64,000 nt of DNA from Sulfurimonas sp. (GCA_028687935.1 JAQTZE010000006.1:62001-126000), one strand, 5' to 3'. Shown: positions 28,674-37,686, counted from the first letter of the stretch. A program made the numbers and translations. Notes: generated by a model not told the origin, from the letters alone.

Positions 28674-29522
28674 TTAAGCAGCTTTTTTGATTGTCTTCTT
28701 TGTGCTTTTCATCGTTTCATCCAATACTCTTTGTGCATTATTCCATCTATTGTTGGCATTGAGCATCACAAAGAGTATATCTTTGTTGTCTTTTTTTGCA
28801 CGAGCTATCAAGCATGCACCTGCCCCGCTTGTATAGCCAGTTTTTAAACCAACAACATTTTTATTTTCTCTTTGCAGTTTATTGCTTGTATAGACCACAA
28901 ATTTTTTGTTCGTATTGAGTGTTTCAAAGCTGTAATGGTTGAGCTTTACTATAGCATTGAAAGTTTTATTTTTGATAGCATATTCTGCAAGTTTCATCAA
29001 ATCTCTTGCAGTTGACTTATGTTTTTTATCATCAAATCCACAAGGATTTTCAAAGTTTGTACTTTTCATTCCAAGTTTTTTTGCTTTTTTATTCATCATC
29101 GAGATAAATTTGGCTTCATCATTGTTTCCCAAATAGTACGCTATTGAACACGCAGCATCATTCGCTGATTTTATCAAAGCTGCATGAACCAAATCTTTGA
29201 GTTTGACTTTATCTCCGACTTTTAGACCAAGCCTAGTTGGTTCTACATCAATCATAGGTTTTGTGATTGTCACTATGTTATTCATCTTGCCACTCTCGAT
29301 AGCGAGCATACAAGTCATAATCTTTGTAAGACTTGCCGGACGCAATGGCTTATTGTCATCTTTTGCATATATTGTTTTGTTTTTTGAAAGATCTTTAACA
29401 ACTATAGAGTCGACGTCTTTTCCAACTGTATTAAATGTTGTTGTTTTGTTAGCATAAAGCGCAGCGGAAAAAGTAAAAAGAACAATAAAAATAATATTAA
29501 TAAATTTCAAGTAAAACCCCAT
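28674..29522 (-). CDS. D-alanyl-D-alanine carboxypeptidase (S11 family)
   Basis: A 282-residue penicillin-binding protein of the low-molecular-mass DacA type that trims the terminal D-Ala of peptidoglycan stem peptides. The signal or anchor is at residues 5-24. The three active-site motifs are S64-LTK (SxxK), S119-AN (SxN) and K227-TG. The protein stops soon after the catalytic domain, without a long C-terminal beta-domain or amphipathic anchor, so it is probably anchored at the N terminus or free in the periplasm. The start at the ATG at 29522 is chosen because translation from further up gives a second, unrelated hydrophobic stretch. Confidence 0.88.
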   Translation of the reverse strand: MGFYLKFINIIFIVLFTFSAALYANKTTTFNTVGKDVDSIVVKDLSKNKTIYAKDDNKPLRPASLTKIMTCMLAIESGKMNNIVTITKPMIDVEPTRLGLKVGDKVKLKDLVHAALIKSANDAACSIAYYLGNNDEAKFISMMNKKAKKLGMKSTNFENPCGFDDKKHKSTARDLMKLAEYAIKNKTFNAIVKLNHYSFETLNTNKKFVVYTSNKLQRENKNVVGLKTGYTSGAGACLIARAKKDNKDILFVMLNANNRWNNAQRVLDETMKSTKKTIKKAA

Positions 29523-30157
29523 TTTAAGTAGCCGAGGATTATATCCAAGAACTCCTAAATGTTCTATCAAAACGCTTATGAACACAGATATAACAAACGC
29601 AGCGTTGCCAGCAAAATATATCACAAACTTTAAAAGCTCTCATTTATTTTTGCATAATAAAATCTATACTTTAACTATATAGAACTGCTCTAAAGTATAT
29701 ATCACATATAAAATCTGAAATATATTGGGGCACTTCAAAAATCCACTTTTACAGTAGCCTCAAAGTACCCACTTCATTTTTTCATACCCTCAATTCGTAT
29801 AAAACTCACACTATTTACCGCTATTCTTGTGATTTTTATATCACCTTCACCTTTTGAAGTCTCACCAGTTATTCATATCTAAAAAGCCTATATGTCAGTG
29901 TGTTCTACTCTTACTCTGATTTTAGATTTGCGACTGTTTTTGTTTTCTTGTTCAAATGTTAATGGCTTATGTCTAAAGCCAAAGATGATGCTCTATTGTT
30001 TAACCTATATATGCAAGAGCACTTCTTTCATGGCGTGAGCGTATAAGCTTTTATCTGATTTATATATCAGCTCTACCCTCATTGATAAGTTATTTTATCC
30101 AACGGGTACTTATTCAGAAATATGTTGGGTTGTTAGAGGTGACCATATAATTAAACT
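29523..30157. other. Gene-free AT-rich interval with transposase debris
   Basis: About 630 bp between the carboxypeptidase and the TusA-like gene. No complete gene is present. Most of 29700-30060 reads on the minus strand as broken fragments of a transposase (next entry). The rest is AT-rich with no clear RNA structure. This is the downstream border of the sulfur/selenium block. Confidence 0.6.
29887..29991 (-). pseudogene. IS5-family transposase remnant
   Basis: A 34-codon minus-strand stretch reads FGFRHKPLTFEQENKNSRKS then KIRVRVEHTD before a stop. This closely follows the C-terminal catalytic end of IS5-type DDE transposases (a KPLT..Q...N...SKIRVRVEHIFGF pattern with the catalytic Glu). 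The next residues resume in another frame as IGFLDMN. About 20-50 bp upstream (30006-30050) the fragment AHAMKEVLLHI resembles the N-terminal AMEDALYDI region of the same proteins. The central part is deleted and frameshifts are present, so it is inactive. No clear terminal inverted repeats were found. Confidence 0.55.
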
Positions 30158-30403
30158 CTATCTTTTAACGAAATATCTAACAGAAGGCGTGCTTGTATCT
30201 ATATGTATAACTTTAAAACCATGATTTTTAACATCTATGGAAATATTATTGATGCTTTGAGGGCAATCACTAATGACTTCTAATATATCATCATCTTCTA
30301 ACTCTCTTAATGCTTCAAGTGTTTTTATAGCAGGATATGGACATGGTTCTCCATGCATATCTAGGCGGTGAGTAGGTGTTGGAGCTTGCGTATTATTTTG
30401 CAT
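30158..30403 (-). CDS. TusA/YedF-type sulfurtransferase-like protein
   Basis: An 81-residue protein of the SirA/TusA/YedF family, with the conserved EPCPYPAIKTLEAL helix in which Cys21 of the CPxP motif would carry persulfide sulfur (or selenium). An acidic strand-turn (DDDILEVISDC) and a second helix follow. It overlaps the YedE-type transporter gene by 11 bp, a typical yedE-yedF pairing. Together they suggest uptake of a sulfur or selenium species and hand-over to a carrier protein in the cytoplasm. Confidence 0.88.
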   Translation of the reverse strand: MQNNTQAPTPTHRLDMHGEPCPYPAIKTLEALRELEDDDILEVISDCPQSINNISIDVKNHGFKVIHIDTSTPSVRYFVKR

Positions 30404-31613
30404 GGTTCGTTTTTCCTTTTGATTTTTTAAGATAATTTTTTTCTAACTTTAGAACCAGCAAAAATAGTAAAAATAGTAAGAGATAGTTAAAGAACAATCC
30501 ACCATAGTTACCAAATGATTCTAAGAGATTTATTTTAGGCCAGCTTGTTGCAAGTGGTACTGAAATATCATCCCATACAAAAGCAAGAAGAGTTGAGCCG
30601 ATAACATTCCCGATACCAACTATCCAAAAGTGAATTTGACCCTCAACTGCTCTATACATCCAACCACACTCACAAGCACCAGCGATTATGATACCAAAAC
30701 CAAATAGCATTCCACCCATTATAGCGTTTGGCCCAGCCCACATAATTTTTGGCGCTACACCCATCATGATATAGCTAAAGATACCGATGCTAGAGACTAT
30801 CATTCCGATAACAATAGCTCTTGCCATTTGGCTTCTGCCTGTTGTAAAAATATCTCTAAATGCTGATGTAAAACAGATCTGAGCTTTAGCGATTACAAGA
30901 CCAAAAGCACCACCAAAAAGCATAGCAGCCCCAAGTTTTTGAGAGTTAGCTACAAAGATAAGATACATAGCCCAGAGAATCATTGCTAAAAATACAAATG
31001 TACCAATACTGAAAAATCTCTTTACTTTGCCTTCATCTCTACTTTTATTTGATTGCGTTTCAATACCACAAGATAACTTTTGTAGTTTTACTTTTGATTG
31101 AAAAAATGGAAGTTGCGTTACTTTCACCCCAAGATAAACACCCACCATCATAGCAAGAGTAAAAAACCAAGCGTGAGCCGAAAACTGAGGGATTCCAGTA
31201 AAAAGGCTAGCTAAGTTACAACCCATACCTGGTCTTGCACCAAAACCTGCGATGATACCGCCGATAAGAGCTTGATATATTCTTATCTTACTTGCAGGTA
31301 GTCTCCATTTTACATTGTTACCCCAAAGAGCAGCTGCCATTACACCTGCAAACATACCGATAATCATAACACCATCCACGCGGGTAAATATATTACCATC
31401 CATATGCATGATTTCAAAATAACCCCACTCGCTTATATCAACCCCGAAGAATTGTAAAGCATGACCGCCCCATCTTGTAAACTCGCCAGTAACTGCCCAA
31501 TATGTCCCTGTAATACCAAAATAGTAAACAGACAAAACTCCAAGTGCAATAACTGCAGAAACTGGTTGCCAAAAAGAAACAAGATATTTTTTTATCTCTT
31601 CAATAAAATTCAT
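30393..31613 (-). CDS. YedE-type (DUF395) sulfur/selenium transporter
   Basis: A 406-residue inner-membrane protein with about ten hydrophobic helices. It carries two copies of the family motif: FGARPGMGCNLASLFTGIPQ and GFGIIIAGACECGWMYRAVEG. The Cys residues in these loops are thought to pass thiosulfate or related anions in the YeeE relatives. The CECGWMYR variant and the adjacent TusA/YedF-like gene point to the selenium-associated YedE branch. A broken selD fragment just upstream supports this. The substrate remains inference. Confidence 0.88.
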   Translation of the reverse strand: MNFIEEIKKYLVSFWQPVSAVIALGVLSVYYFGITGTYWAVTGEFTRWGGHALQFFGVDISEWGYFEIMHMDGNIFTRVDGVMIIGMFAGVMAAALWGNNVKWRLPASKIRIYQALIGGIIAGFGARPGMGCNLASLFTGIPQFSAHAWFFTLAMMVGVYLGVKVTQLPFFQSKVKLQKLSCGIETQSNKSRDEGKVKRFFSIGTFVFLAMILWAMYLIFVANSQKLGAAMLFGGAFGLVIAKAQICFTSAFRDIFTTGRSQMARAIVIGMIVSSIGIFSYIMMGVAPKIMWAGPNAIMGGMLFGFGIIIAGACECGWMYRAVEGQIHFWIVGIGNVIGSTLLAFVWDDISVPLATSWPKINLLESFGNYGGLFFNYLLLFLLFLLVLKLEKNYLKKSKGKTNHAK

Positions 31614-31694
31614 TAACCTATGGGAAAGGTGTATATAAATGTAATATCTTCCTAGCTACATGCAAACACCCTCCCATAAATTTTAAGGTAAAAA

Positions 31695-31854
31695 ATGAAT
31701 AACAAATCAAAATTAATAAAGTTCGTTCAAGCAGGATGATGAAAATGTACTTGTAGGATTTGAAAATAGTGATGATGATGCTGCTGTGTATCAGATAAAT
31801 GTAAATGAAGCACTTATACAAACTGTGGATTTTATTACACTTGTTGTTGATGAG
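31695..31854 (+). pseudogene. selD: Decayed selD (selenide, water dikinase) fragment
   Basis: On the plus strand an ATG at 31695 (AAGG upstream) opens [13 protein letters not shown], like the SelD N terminus before its active-site Cys/Sec. It then meets TGA. In another frame, from 31735, follow [20 protein letters not shown] and then [19 protein letters not shown]. These match the SelD segment that normally reads DPNLLVG....DDAAVY....TTDF..PIVD. The region between the two pieces and all of the C-terminal two thirds are missing. The in-frame TGA falls close to where some SelD proteins have selenocysteine. The gene is non-functional. Confidence 0.75.
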
Positions 31855-31885
31855 AAAAGAACTCTCTCTTCTCATATTTTTTTTA

Positions 31886-33151
31886 CTATGAGTTTAGTGC
31901 TTGTTTCAGATCTTCGATTAAATCATCAGCGTTTTCAAGCCCTATACTCAATCTTATAAGACCTTGTGAAATGCCAATTTTCACCTGCTCAGCTAATGGT
32001 ATTTGTTGATGTGTTGTTGAAGATGGATGGGTAATAATAGATTTTGAATCCCCAATATTTACAACTATTGAAAATATTTTTGTATTATCAAGTATTTTCC
32101 AAGCGCTCTCTTTGTCTGCAACTTCAAAACTTAAAAGCCCACTACATAATCCATCTTTAAAATATTTTTTTGATAAGCCATTGTACTTGTTACTCTCTAG
32201 AGCAGGATAATTTAGATTTGAAACTTTTGGATGTGATTCCAAAAACTTTGCTATTTTTAGAGCATTTGAACTATGTTTTTCAATTCGTAAGCTCAATGTT
32301 TCCAAACTTTGTATCAGAGACCATGAGTTAAACGGTGATGGCGTTGCCCCTATATCTCTTAAAAGGGAGAGTCTAATTCTAAGATTAAATGGTGGGAATG
32401 GCAAATCTGTATAGACCAAACCTTGATAACTCTCATCTGGTGTGAAGAAATGTGGGTATCTTGGGTTGCCTTTGAAAAAATCTAGCAAGCCATCTCTATC
32501 TATGATTGCACCTCCAAGTGCTAAACCTTGACCAGAGATATATTTACTACAACTATGCACAACGATATCTGCTCCATGTGCAATAGGATTTACTAAATAA
32601 GGAGTAGCAACAGTATTGTCACAAATAGAGATGATTCCATGTTTTTTTGCAATTGCACTAATCGCATCTATATCAGCAACCGCGATTTGTGGATTTGAGA
32701 GTGATTCATAAAATATAGCTTTTGTTTTATCATCTATAAGTGCTTCGATAGATGAAGACTCATCAAGATTAAAAACTCTAGCCTCTAACCCAAATTTTTT
32801 AAGTGTATGTTTAAAAAGCGTTACACTTCCACCGTAAATCTTATCTGAGATAATAACATTATCACCAGCTTCTATTAAATTTGAAATCGCGTAAAATATA
32901 GCAGCTTGCCCACTTGATGTTGCTAAAGCACTAGCACCTCCTTCAAGCGCAGCAAGTCTTGCTTCTAGTACTGCCGTTGTAGGATTTGTCAATCTTGTGT
33001 AGATGTTTCCTAAAGCTTGTAGAGTAAATCTGTCTGATGCTTGTTTTGCACTTGCAAATACATACGCTGTTGTTTGATAAATTGGCACTGCTGTTGTGCC
33101 TTGAGTGTCTCTCTCGTATCCGTGGTGGATTGCTATTGTTTCTTTGTTCAT
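31886..33151 (-). CDS. metY: O-acetylhomoserine sulfhydrylase (second copy)
   Basis: A 421-residue paralogue of the gene at 14363, with the same landmarks: [28 protein letters not shown] lysine in [10 protein letters not shown], and [18 protein letters not shown]. It makes homocysteine from O-acetylhomoserine and sulfide or uses related thiols/selenols. It is more AT-rich than the first copy and lies in a minus-strand run with cysK and an Rrf2 regulator. It overlaps the upstream aminotransferase gene by 4 bp, which suggests a role tied to the cysteine/sulfide supply of this block. Confidence 0.93.
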   Translation of the reverse strand: MNKETIAIHHGYERDTQGTTAVPIYQTTAYVFASAKQASDRFTLQALGNIYTRLTNPTTAVLEARLAALEGGASALATSSGQAAIFYAISNLIEAGDNVIISDKIYGGSVTLFKHTLKKFGLEARVFNLDESSSIEALIDDKTKAIFYESLSNPQIAVADIDAISAIAKKHGIISICDNTVATPYLVNPIAHGADIVVHSCSKYISGQGLALGGAIIDRDGLLDFFKGNPRYPHFFTPDESYQGLVYTDLPFPPFNLRIRLSLLRDIGATPSPFNSWSLIQSLETLSLRIEKHSSNALKIAKFLESHPKVSNLNYPALESNKYNGLSKKYFKDGLCSGLLSFEVADKESAWKILDNTKIFSIVVNIGDSKSIITHPSSTTHQQIPLAEQVKIGISQGLIRLSIGLENADDLIEDLKQALNS

Positions 33152-34479
33152 AATGTTTCCTTTTTTAATTTTTTTATTGATTCTTTGAGTGCTAAAAGTA
33201 GATAATTTATACTTTTTTCACTATGTGTATAATTTACACTGATTCTTAGCCAAGCTGGTTTTATCTGATTCTCTTCAACTTCTGAGATACCAAATAAATC
33301 ATGACCATAAGGACCAGCGCAACTACATCCTGCTCTTGTTTGAATCCCATATTCTTGAGATAAATTTTCACATAATTCATACGGGGTAACACCATAAAAG
33401 TTAATAGCCAAAATTCCAACACTTTCGTGATTTTCATTTTGTCCATAAATGGTGTACCCCTTTAGCATGGCAAGACCATCGCTTAAGAACCCAAAGAGTT
33501 CTTCTTTTCTTTTTTGAATTCTTAGTATCCCAATTTCATCTCTTAATTGATAGGCGAAAGAGGCTTTAATCAGTTGTAAAATCGCTGGTGTTCCTGCATC
33601 TTCTCTTATTTCTACATCACTATTAAAGATATACTCATCTTTTGAAACGTACGCAACCGTTCCTCCACCTGCAAAAGTTGGAGACTCTTTTTCGTTGATT
33701 ATTTTTCTTCGAATTGCTAACAATCCACAAGTACCAGGTCCCCCTAATAATTTATGAGGAGAGATAAAAATAGCATCAAATAGAGTACTTTTTATATTAA
33801 AACATGGTGATGCCGCTGCACTATCAAAGGCTATTATTGCCCCATATTTTCTTAAAACTTTTGAAATTTTTTCATAAGGAGAGATAATTCCTGTTACATT
33901 TGAAGCTAGTGAAAACGCTCCGATAATTTGTCTATCTTTGTTTTCTTTAAGCACTTCTTCTAAATTTTCTACATCAACATTGCCACTCTTATCAAGAGGT
34001 ATTCTAATGACATCACATAGAGCTTCTCTATAACTTATCTCATTAGAGTGATGCTCAAATGGACCTACAACTATAAGAGGTTTTTCTAAAGCATCTATAT
34101 CGATTTTATATCTACTCTTTGTCGCAGGTGGAATATAAATTCCAAGTAATTCTTGAAACTTTTTAATTGCACCAGTCGCCCCAGTACCGCAAGGTAAAAG
34201 GACAAAATCATTATCCAATTCTAAATATTTTTTTAAATTTTCTCTTGCAATATCATAATAATAAGAGGTAGTTTTAGAGTCACTTGCAAGATCAGAATGC
34301 GTATTTGCATAAGTAGTTAAAACCTCTTGTATTCTATTTTCAATTGGCCTAAACGCAAGTGCTGAGGCTGTATAGTCAAAATATTTCTCTTTATTTATAC
34401 CTATAATTTCATCATTTATCTCTTCAAAACTTGTATCTTTAGTTATGAATGGTCTAAAAATATTGTTCTCTACTTCCAT
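33148..34479 (-). CDS. Class V aminotransferase-fold protein (cysteine desulfurase-like)
   Basis: A 443-residue PLP protein. The PLP lysine is in FISPHKLLGGPG. GAFSLASNVTG and DSAAASP are the usual substrate/cofactor loops, and RAGCSCAGPYGH holds a Cys in the position of the desulfurase active-site Cys. It resembles the group II (SufS/CsdA-like) desulfurases but has long insertions. It could deliver sulfur (or selenium) to the TusA-like carrier in the same cluster. It lies between cysK (26 bp) and metY (4-bp overlap). Activity is inference. Confidence 0.82.
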   Translation of the reverse strand: MEVENNIFRPFITKDTSFEEINDEIIGINKEKYFDYTASALAFRPIENRIQEVLTTYANTHSDLASDSKTTSYYYDIARENLKKYLELDNDFVLLPCGTGATGAIKKFQELLGIYIPPATKSRYKIDIDALEKPLIVVGPFEHHSNEISYREALCDVIRIPLDKSGNVDVENLEEVLKENKDRQIIGAFSLASNVTGIISPYEKISKVLRKYGAIIAFDSAAASPCFNIKSTLFDAIFISPHKLLGGPGTCGLLAIRRKIINEKESPTFAGGGTVAYVSKDEYIFNSDVEIREDAGTPAILQLIKASFAYQLRDEIGILRIQKRKEELFGFLSDGLAMLKGYTIYGQNENHESVGILAINFYGVTPYELCENLSQEYGIQTRAGCSCAGPYGHDLFGISEVEENQIKPAWLRISVNYTHSEKSINYLLLALKESIKKLKKETL

Positions 34480-34505
34480 ATTTCCCTCTTATTTGAAAAT
34501 AACTC

Positions 34506-35426
34506 TTATGAATAAAGAGTTGTACTTAGATATCTCTCACCTGTATCGCAAAGGATTGTTACTATCGTTTTGCCGTTGTTCTCAGCCCTCTTTGCTACTT
34601 GCGCAGCTGCCCAGACATTTGCCCCTGCTGATATGCCTACTAATAAACCTTCATTTTTAGCCAATTGTCTTGATGCTTCAAAAGCATCTTCATCAGCTAC
34701 TTTTATAACTTCATCAAAAATTTTTGTATTTAAAACTCTTGGAATAAATCCTGCCCCGATTCCTTGAATCTTATGAGGCCCTGCCTTCTCACCAGATATA
34801 ACAGCTGAACTCAAAGGTTCAACAGCGATAATCAAGGCTTGAGGATTGTGCTTTTTTATAACTTCAGCTACTCCGGTTAACGTTCCACCAGTTCCAATGG
34901 CAGCTATAAAAATATCAACTTTGCCATCCGTATCTCTTAATATCTCCAATGCAGTTGTATCTCTATGCATTTGCGGATTTGCCGGATTATTAAACTGCTG
35001 TGGAACAAAACTATTTTTTATCTCTTTTGATAACTCTTCTGCTCTAGTTATTGCTCCACCCATACCTTTAGAAGCTTCTGTTAAATCAATCTGCGCTCCT
35101 AATGCTTTTAATAGTTGACGTCTCTCTAAACTCATAGACTCAGGCATAGTTAAAATTAGTTTTAGCCCCTTTGCGGCACATACCACGGCAAGGCCGATAC
35201 CTGTATTTCCACTTGTTGGCTCTATTATTATTGTCTCTTTATTTATTTTCTCATCTTTGATTCCAGCCTCAATCATGGCTAGTGCAATTCTGTCTTTTAT
35301 AGAACTTGAGGGGTTCATGAACTCACATTTACCTAAAATCTCTACACCTATTTCATCTGAGAATTTATTTATTCTTACCAGTGGTGTGTTTCCTATTAAT
35401 TCAGTTACATTTTTTGCTATTTTCAT
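34506..35426 (-). CDS. cysK: Cysteine synthase A
   Basis: A 306-residue fold-type II PLP enzyme (O-acetylserine sulfhydrylase) making cysteine from O-acetylserine and sulfide. The PLP lysine is K44 in NPSSSIKDRIA, the substrate loop is EPTSGNTGIGLA, the phosphate loop GTGGTLTGV, and CDTGERYLST is near the C terminus. It starts 10 bp after the Rrf2 regulator's stop, so the two are co-transcribed. Confidence 0.96.
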   Translation of the reverse strand: MKIAKNVTELIGNTPLVRINKFSDEIGVEILGKCEFMNPSSSIKDRIALAMIEAGIKDEKINKETIIIEPTSGNTGIGLAVVCAAKGLKLILTMPESMSLERRQLLKALGAQIDLTEASKGMGGAITRAEELSKEIKNSFVPQQFNNPANPQMHRDTTALEILRDTDGKVDIFIAAIGTGGTLTGVAEVIKKHNPQALIIAVEPLSSAVISGEKAGPHKIQGIGAGFIPRVLNTKIFDEVIKVADEDAFEASRQLAKNEGLLVGISAGANVWAAAQVAKRAENNGKTIVTILCDTGERYLSTTLYS

Positions 35427-35436
35427 TGTATAAACC

Positions 35437-35850
35437 TTAAATAAAATATACGAGATTTGAAGTATCTTCTTCTAAGAACTCTTCGAGTTCTACTATTGTC
35501 ATCTTAAAAATAATTTCAATTTTCTTTTGAGTTTCATCCCAAAAAGGCTGTAAAATATTTTTCTCAGTATTGTCATCTGTTTGAGCGAAACAACACTCTA
35601 ACGACTGCAATACATCAAAAACTGTAATATTTTTTGGGTCTTGTGCTAGTTTATAGCCACCATTTGCACCTCTGATACTTATCACAAGCCCAGCTCTTTT
35701 TAAAATAACTAAAATCTGCTCAAGATAATTTTGAGGAATCCCACCTCGCAGAGCAATCTCTTTTGCTTGTAATAACTCATCATTTTTTTGCTTTGCAAGT
35801 ACAAAAACAGCCGTTAAACCATACTCACCTTTTGTAGAAACAATTGCCAT
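35437..35850 (-). CDS. Rrf2-family transcriptional regulator (CymR-like)
   Basis: A 137-residue winged-helix regulator with the family N terminus STKGEYGLTAVFVLA, the wing RGANGGYKLA, and an effector region VFDVLQSLECC. It has Cys86-Cys87 but not the three spaced cysteines that hold an Fe-S cluster in IscR, so it is closer to CymR, which controls cysteine metabolism together with CysK in Bacillus. As first gene of the run ending in yedE-tusA it probably regulates its own operon. The start is chosen at the ATG with GGAG 6 nt upstream. It has a near-ideal promoter. Confidence 0.88.
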   Translation of the reverse strand: MAIVSTKGEYGLTAVFVLAKQKNDELLQAKEIALRGGIPQNYLEQILVILKRAGLVISIRGANGGYKLAQDPKNITVFDVLQSLECCFAQTDDNTEKNILQPFWDETQKKIEIIFKMTIVELEEFLEEDTSNLVYFI

Positions 35851-35880
35851 TTTCAACTCCATACTCAATCAAATTACGAA

Positions 35881-35909
35881 ATAATATCAAATCTAAAAAT
35901 CAATGTCAA
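35881..35909 (-). promoter_or_regulatory. Sigma-70-type promoter for the Rrf2-cysK run
   Basis: On the minus strand TTGACA (35904-35909) and TATTAT (35881-35886) are separated by 17 bp, 30 bp upstream of the regulator's ATG. A clear -35 box is unusual among the Campylobacterota promoters in this window. The remaining gap up to 36126 (about 220 bp) holds no gene I can support. Confidence 0.65.
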
Positions 35910-36126
35910 GTAAATCTATTGAATTAGTATGGATTATAATTTGTAACTATGTTTATTTCTTTGTTGAGTGGCTTAAAAACTGACACTTTTCTAACACTTT
36001 TTAGAAGATGATTATTTAACATGATATAAAATATGAGGTGCACAATTGAATTTTTTCAAGGATATCATTCACATCAGCCTCAAGCTATAGAAAACATAGT
36101 ATAATCGTCTAAAAAAGGATTTAACT

Positions 36127-36681
36127 ATGTCAGTTACTATGATTATATTTGTCGTTATCGCCATCATTTTGGTACTTATGTACAACTCACTTGTTTCAAA
36201 GAAAAATCAGGTCGAGAACATCTTTGCAGGTGTGGATGCCGTTTTGAAAAAACGCTATGACCTCATCCCAAACCTTGTTGCTTCTGTGAGTAAATATATG
36301 GAGCATGAAAAAGGGATTCTTGAAGAGGTAACAAAGCTCCGTGCAGATGCCAACAAACCAAATATCAGCGATGCACAAAAAATCGCTCTCGATGCAAAAG
36401 TAAGCTCAGCGCTTGGCTCTATCATGATTGCCGTTGAGAACTATCCAGAACTCAAAGCAAATGAAAATGTGATGCACCTACAGCACTCTCTCAATGAAGT
36501 CGAAGAGCAGATATCCGCAGCCAGACGTTCATACAATCAGGCTGTCACAGACTACAACAACGCTATCGAGATGATACCGACAAACTTTATGGCGCAGGCG
36601 ATGAACTACCAAAGAAAAGCTGTTTTTGAAATAGATGAGCTGCAGCGTCAAAATGTCAATGTTAAAGAGCTTTTTAACTAA
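36127..36681 (+). CDS. lemA: LemA family protein
   Basis: A 184-residue protein with one N-terminal membrane helix (residues ~3-22) followed by the LemA helical domain: SLVSKKNQVENIFAGVDAVLKKRYDLIPNLV and LQHSLNEVEEQISAARRSYNQAVTDYNN. The N terminus is likely outside and the helical bundle cytoplasmic. Function is unknown; it is often found with the DUF3137 protein that follows 2 bp later. A TATAAT lies at 36100-36105. Confidence 0.95.
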   Translation: MSVTMIIFVVIAIILVLMYNSLVSKKNQVENIFAGVDAVLKKRYDLIPNLVASVSKYMEHEKGILEEVTKLRADANKPNISDAQKIALDAKVSSALGSIMIAVENYPELKANENVMHLQHSLNEVEEQISAARRSYNQAVTDYNNAIEMIPTNFMAQAMNYQRKAVFEIDELQRQNVNVKELFN

Positions 36682-36683
36682 AT

Positions 36684-37649
36684 ATGAAAAGTGTAAGCGA
36701 ACTTACAGATTTTTACTACAAGGTTCTCTATCCGACGCTAAACAAATTAGAAAAAGATAGAAAGCACCTCAGATACCGCATAATTCTCGTCGGTTTTGCT
36801 TTAACCTTCGTCTTTTTTCTTGGCTCTTTAGCGCTACAAAATGCTTTTTTTTTAGGTTTGGATTTTTTTGCTTTTGTCCTCTTTGCGTATGCAGGAATAG
36901 GTGCATTTGTTTACAAAATCCTTATTAAAGGCTACACAGATGATTTTAAAAGCGTAATCATCCATCCACTCATCAAAGAACTTGATAACAGACTCTCATA
37001 CACACATCTTTTTCACGTCGCACAGCATCTTTTTGAGCGTTCACAACTTTTCCAAGGACGCATAGACCGTATCAGCGGCAATGACTTTGTAAACGGTGAA
37101 ATAGATGGCGTCAAGATAGAGTTTTCAGACCTGCACGTCGAGCGACGTCACAAAGACTCCAGAGGACGAGAGAGTTGGACGACTCTCTTTCGTGGACTTT
37201 TTATCGTTGCTGACTTTAACAAAACCTTCCACGGTAAAACCGTAGTTCTTCCCGATAGTGCCCAAAAAACATTTGGAGACCTCATAGGTGGCTGGTTACA
37301 ATCCAAAAATTTGGGACGCGATGAGCTTATCAAACTTGATGATGTAGAGTTTGAAAACAAGTTTGTCGTCTATGGCACAGACCAGATAGAAGCAAGATAT
37401 ATCCTCTCCCATTCACTTATGAAACGTATCCTTGCATTTAAGAAAAAGACCAAACATCCTCTCTATATCTCTTTTGTCGGTCACGCTATCCATATCGCTA
37501 TCGAGTACAACAAAGACCTCTTTGAGCCGACAGTTTTTAGCTCTCTTTTAGACTACAAGACGGCCATGGAGTATGTTCAGACCCTGCATCTAGCCATCGG
37601 TATCATAGAAGAGCTCAAACTCAATCAAAAATTATGGAGTAAAAGATGA
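36684..37649 (+). CDS. DUF3137 membrane protein, partner of LemA
   Basis: A 321-residue protein with two hydrophobic helices near residues 32-75, then a soluble domain with LFERSQLFQGRIDRISGNDFVNGEIDGVKIEFSDL and a FRGLFIVADFNKTFHGKTVV segment, the marks of DUF3137. It follows lemA by 2 bp, the usual gene order in this phylum. Function is unknown. Confidence 0.88.
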   Translation: MKSVSELTDFYYKVLYPTLNKLEKDRKHLRYRIILVGFALTFVFFLGSLALQNAFFLGLDFFAFVLFAYAGIGAFVYKILIKGYTDDFKSVIIHPLIKELDNRLSYTHLFHVAQHLFERSQLFQGRIDRISGNDFVNGEIDGVKIEFSDLHVERRHKDSRGRESWTTLFRGLFIVADFNKTFHGKTVVLPDSAQKTFGDLIGGWLQSKNLGRDELIKLDDVEFENKFVVYGTDQIEARYILSHSLMKRILAFKKKTKHPLYISFVGHAIHIAIEYNKDLFEPTVFSSLLDYKTAMEYVQTLHLAIGIIEELKLNQKLWSKR

Positions 37650-37686
37650 ACACAAACGCAAGTAAAATCATAGAGGGAAATCTCTG

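Noticed and set aside
31618..31875. 85-codon minus-strand frame between yedE and metY2
   Set aside because: Low-complexity hydrophobic sequence. The plus strand here carries the recognisable selD fragment.
35948..36010. 20-codon frame upstream of lemA
   Set aside because: No ribosome-binding site and no recognisable product.
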